From Candidatus Zhuqueibacterota bacterium (GTDB taxonomy: Bacteria; Zhuqueibacterota; Zhuqueibacteria; Thermofontimicrobiales; Thiofontviventaceae), in assembly GCA_014729735.1 (NCBI GenBank), contig WJJN01000755.1, positions 1 through 7,119 on the forward strand: DNA of 7,119 nucleotides, read 5' to 3'. The notes below the pieces were generated by a model. That model saw nothing but the letters and a program-made list of their open reading frames with translations. It made no database searches and was not told the DNA's origin. The position numbers were made by a program, and so were the translations under genes. Below, piece after piece: positions 6,891 through 7,119 of the stretch (positions within the stretch are counted from its first letter, which is position 1; each line of letters starts with the position of its first letter).

Positions 6891-6919
6891 TTGATATTTA
6901 TGGAAAAATTTTATATTAT
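6891..6919 (+). promoter_or_regulatory. Predicted sigma-70-type promoter for miaB, probably giving a leaderless mRNA
   Basis: TTGATA (6891-6896) and TATTAT (6914-6919) are separated by 17 bases. Each hexamer differs from the E. coli consensus at one position. The -10 box ends 6 bases before the miaB ATG at 6926, so the expected start site falls on or next to the A of that ATG. No Shine-Dalgarno sequence lies between. The gap is very AT-rich, so chance matches are easier here than elsewhere. If the organism uses a Bacteroidetes-type sigma factor, this consensus may not apply. Confidence 0.55.
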
Positions 6920-6925
6920 CTAAAC

Positions 6926-7119
6926 ATGGGCAAATATTTTATTGAGACATTCGGATGTCAGATGAACAAGTATGATTCTGAATTGGTAGCGAGCATACTT
7001 GAAAGTGAAGGTTACAAGCAGGCAGAACAGATCGATGATTCTGATTTGATTTTGATAAATACATGCAGCGTCCGGGATCACGCCGAGGCGCGGGTGAAAA
7101 ATAAGCTGGATTCTTACAA
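6926..7119 (+). CDS. miaB: tRNA-2-methylthio-N6-dimethylallyladenosine synthase MiaB, N-terminal part (3' end outside the window)
   Basis: MiaB converts i6A37 to ms2i6A37 in tRNAs reading UNN codons, using radical SAM chemistry. Only 64 codons and two further bases are visible, open to the window edge. They cover the start of the UPF0004 domain: MGKYFIETFGCQMNKYDSEL with C11, then INTCSVRDHAEARV with C47. The signature GCQMNxxDSE and NTCSVRxxAE distinguish MiaB from MtaB (GCKLNxxE, NTCTVT). The third cluster cysteine, the CxxxCxxC motif and the TRAM domain must lie downstream. The ATG lacks a ribosome site. The gene follows its paralogue mtaB by 42 bp, a gap holding a likely promoter of its own. 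Confidence 0.92.
   Translation, partial: MGKYFIETFGCQMNKYDSELVASILESEGYKQAEQIDDSDLILINTCSVRDHAEARVKNKLDSY

Noticed and set aside
6882..6911. AAATTTTT / AAAAATTT inverted repeat after mtaB as a terminator
   Set aside because: The stem has only A-T pairs, the loop is 14 bases, and no U-tract follows; it is better explained as AT-rich promoter DNA.

Overview
The window is a compact run of housekeeping genes, all on the plus strand. In order it holds the 3' end of an HNH endonuclease gene, trpS, scpA, scpB, an rluB-type pseudouridine synthase gene, rpsA, mtaB, and the first 194 bases of miaB. Almost every base is coding; the only sizeable gaps are 81 bp (rpsA to mtaB) and 42 bp (mtaB to miaB). 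I see no tRNA, rRNA, CRISPR array, insertion sequence, phage gene or defence system. I do not think the window holds a new biological system; the points worth a second look are details inside known genes.

Organism: a bacterium of moderate to low GC. The gene order, the HNH protein ending in WKPYLFMN and the six-domain S1 with a long charged tail together resemble the Fibrobacteres-Chlorobi-Bacteroidetes side of the tree and nearby candidate phyla (Calditrichota, KSB1, Marinimicrobia type). This placement is inference and is not firm.

Region 1-3244: the HNH tail, trpS, scpA, scpB and rluB are packed like one transcription unit. Gaps are 13 and 3 bp, and the last two junctions overlap by up to 19 bp and by 14 bp. 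scpA and scpB make the two non-SMC subunits of condensin, rluB modifies 23S rRNA, and trpS charges tRNA-Trp. The TrpRS carries three of the four cysteines of the [4Fe-4S] motif known from Thermotoga TrpRS, with Asp in the fourth place.

Region 3245-5590: rpsA follows rluB after 18 bp with the best Shine-Dalgarno sequence in the window. Its product has six S1 domains flanked by a disordered acidic N-terminus and a roughly 140-residue Lys/Glu/Ala tail. A strong intrinsic terminator follows, and its U-tract ends one base before the ribosome binding site of mtaB.

Region 5591-7119: mtaB and miaB are paralogous radical-SAM methylthiotransferases acting on A37 of different tRNAs. miaB has a well-formed sigma-70-like promoter in the 42-bp gap, placed so that transcription would start at or next to the ATG, which suggests a leaderless mRNA. 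Overall the cluster joins translation (aminoacylation, rRNA and tRNA modification, ribosomal protein S1) with chromosome condensation.
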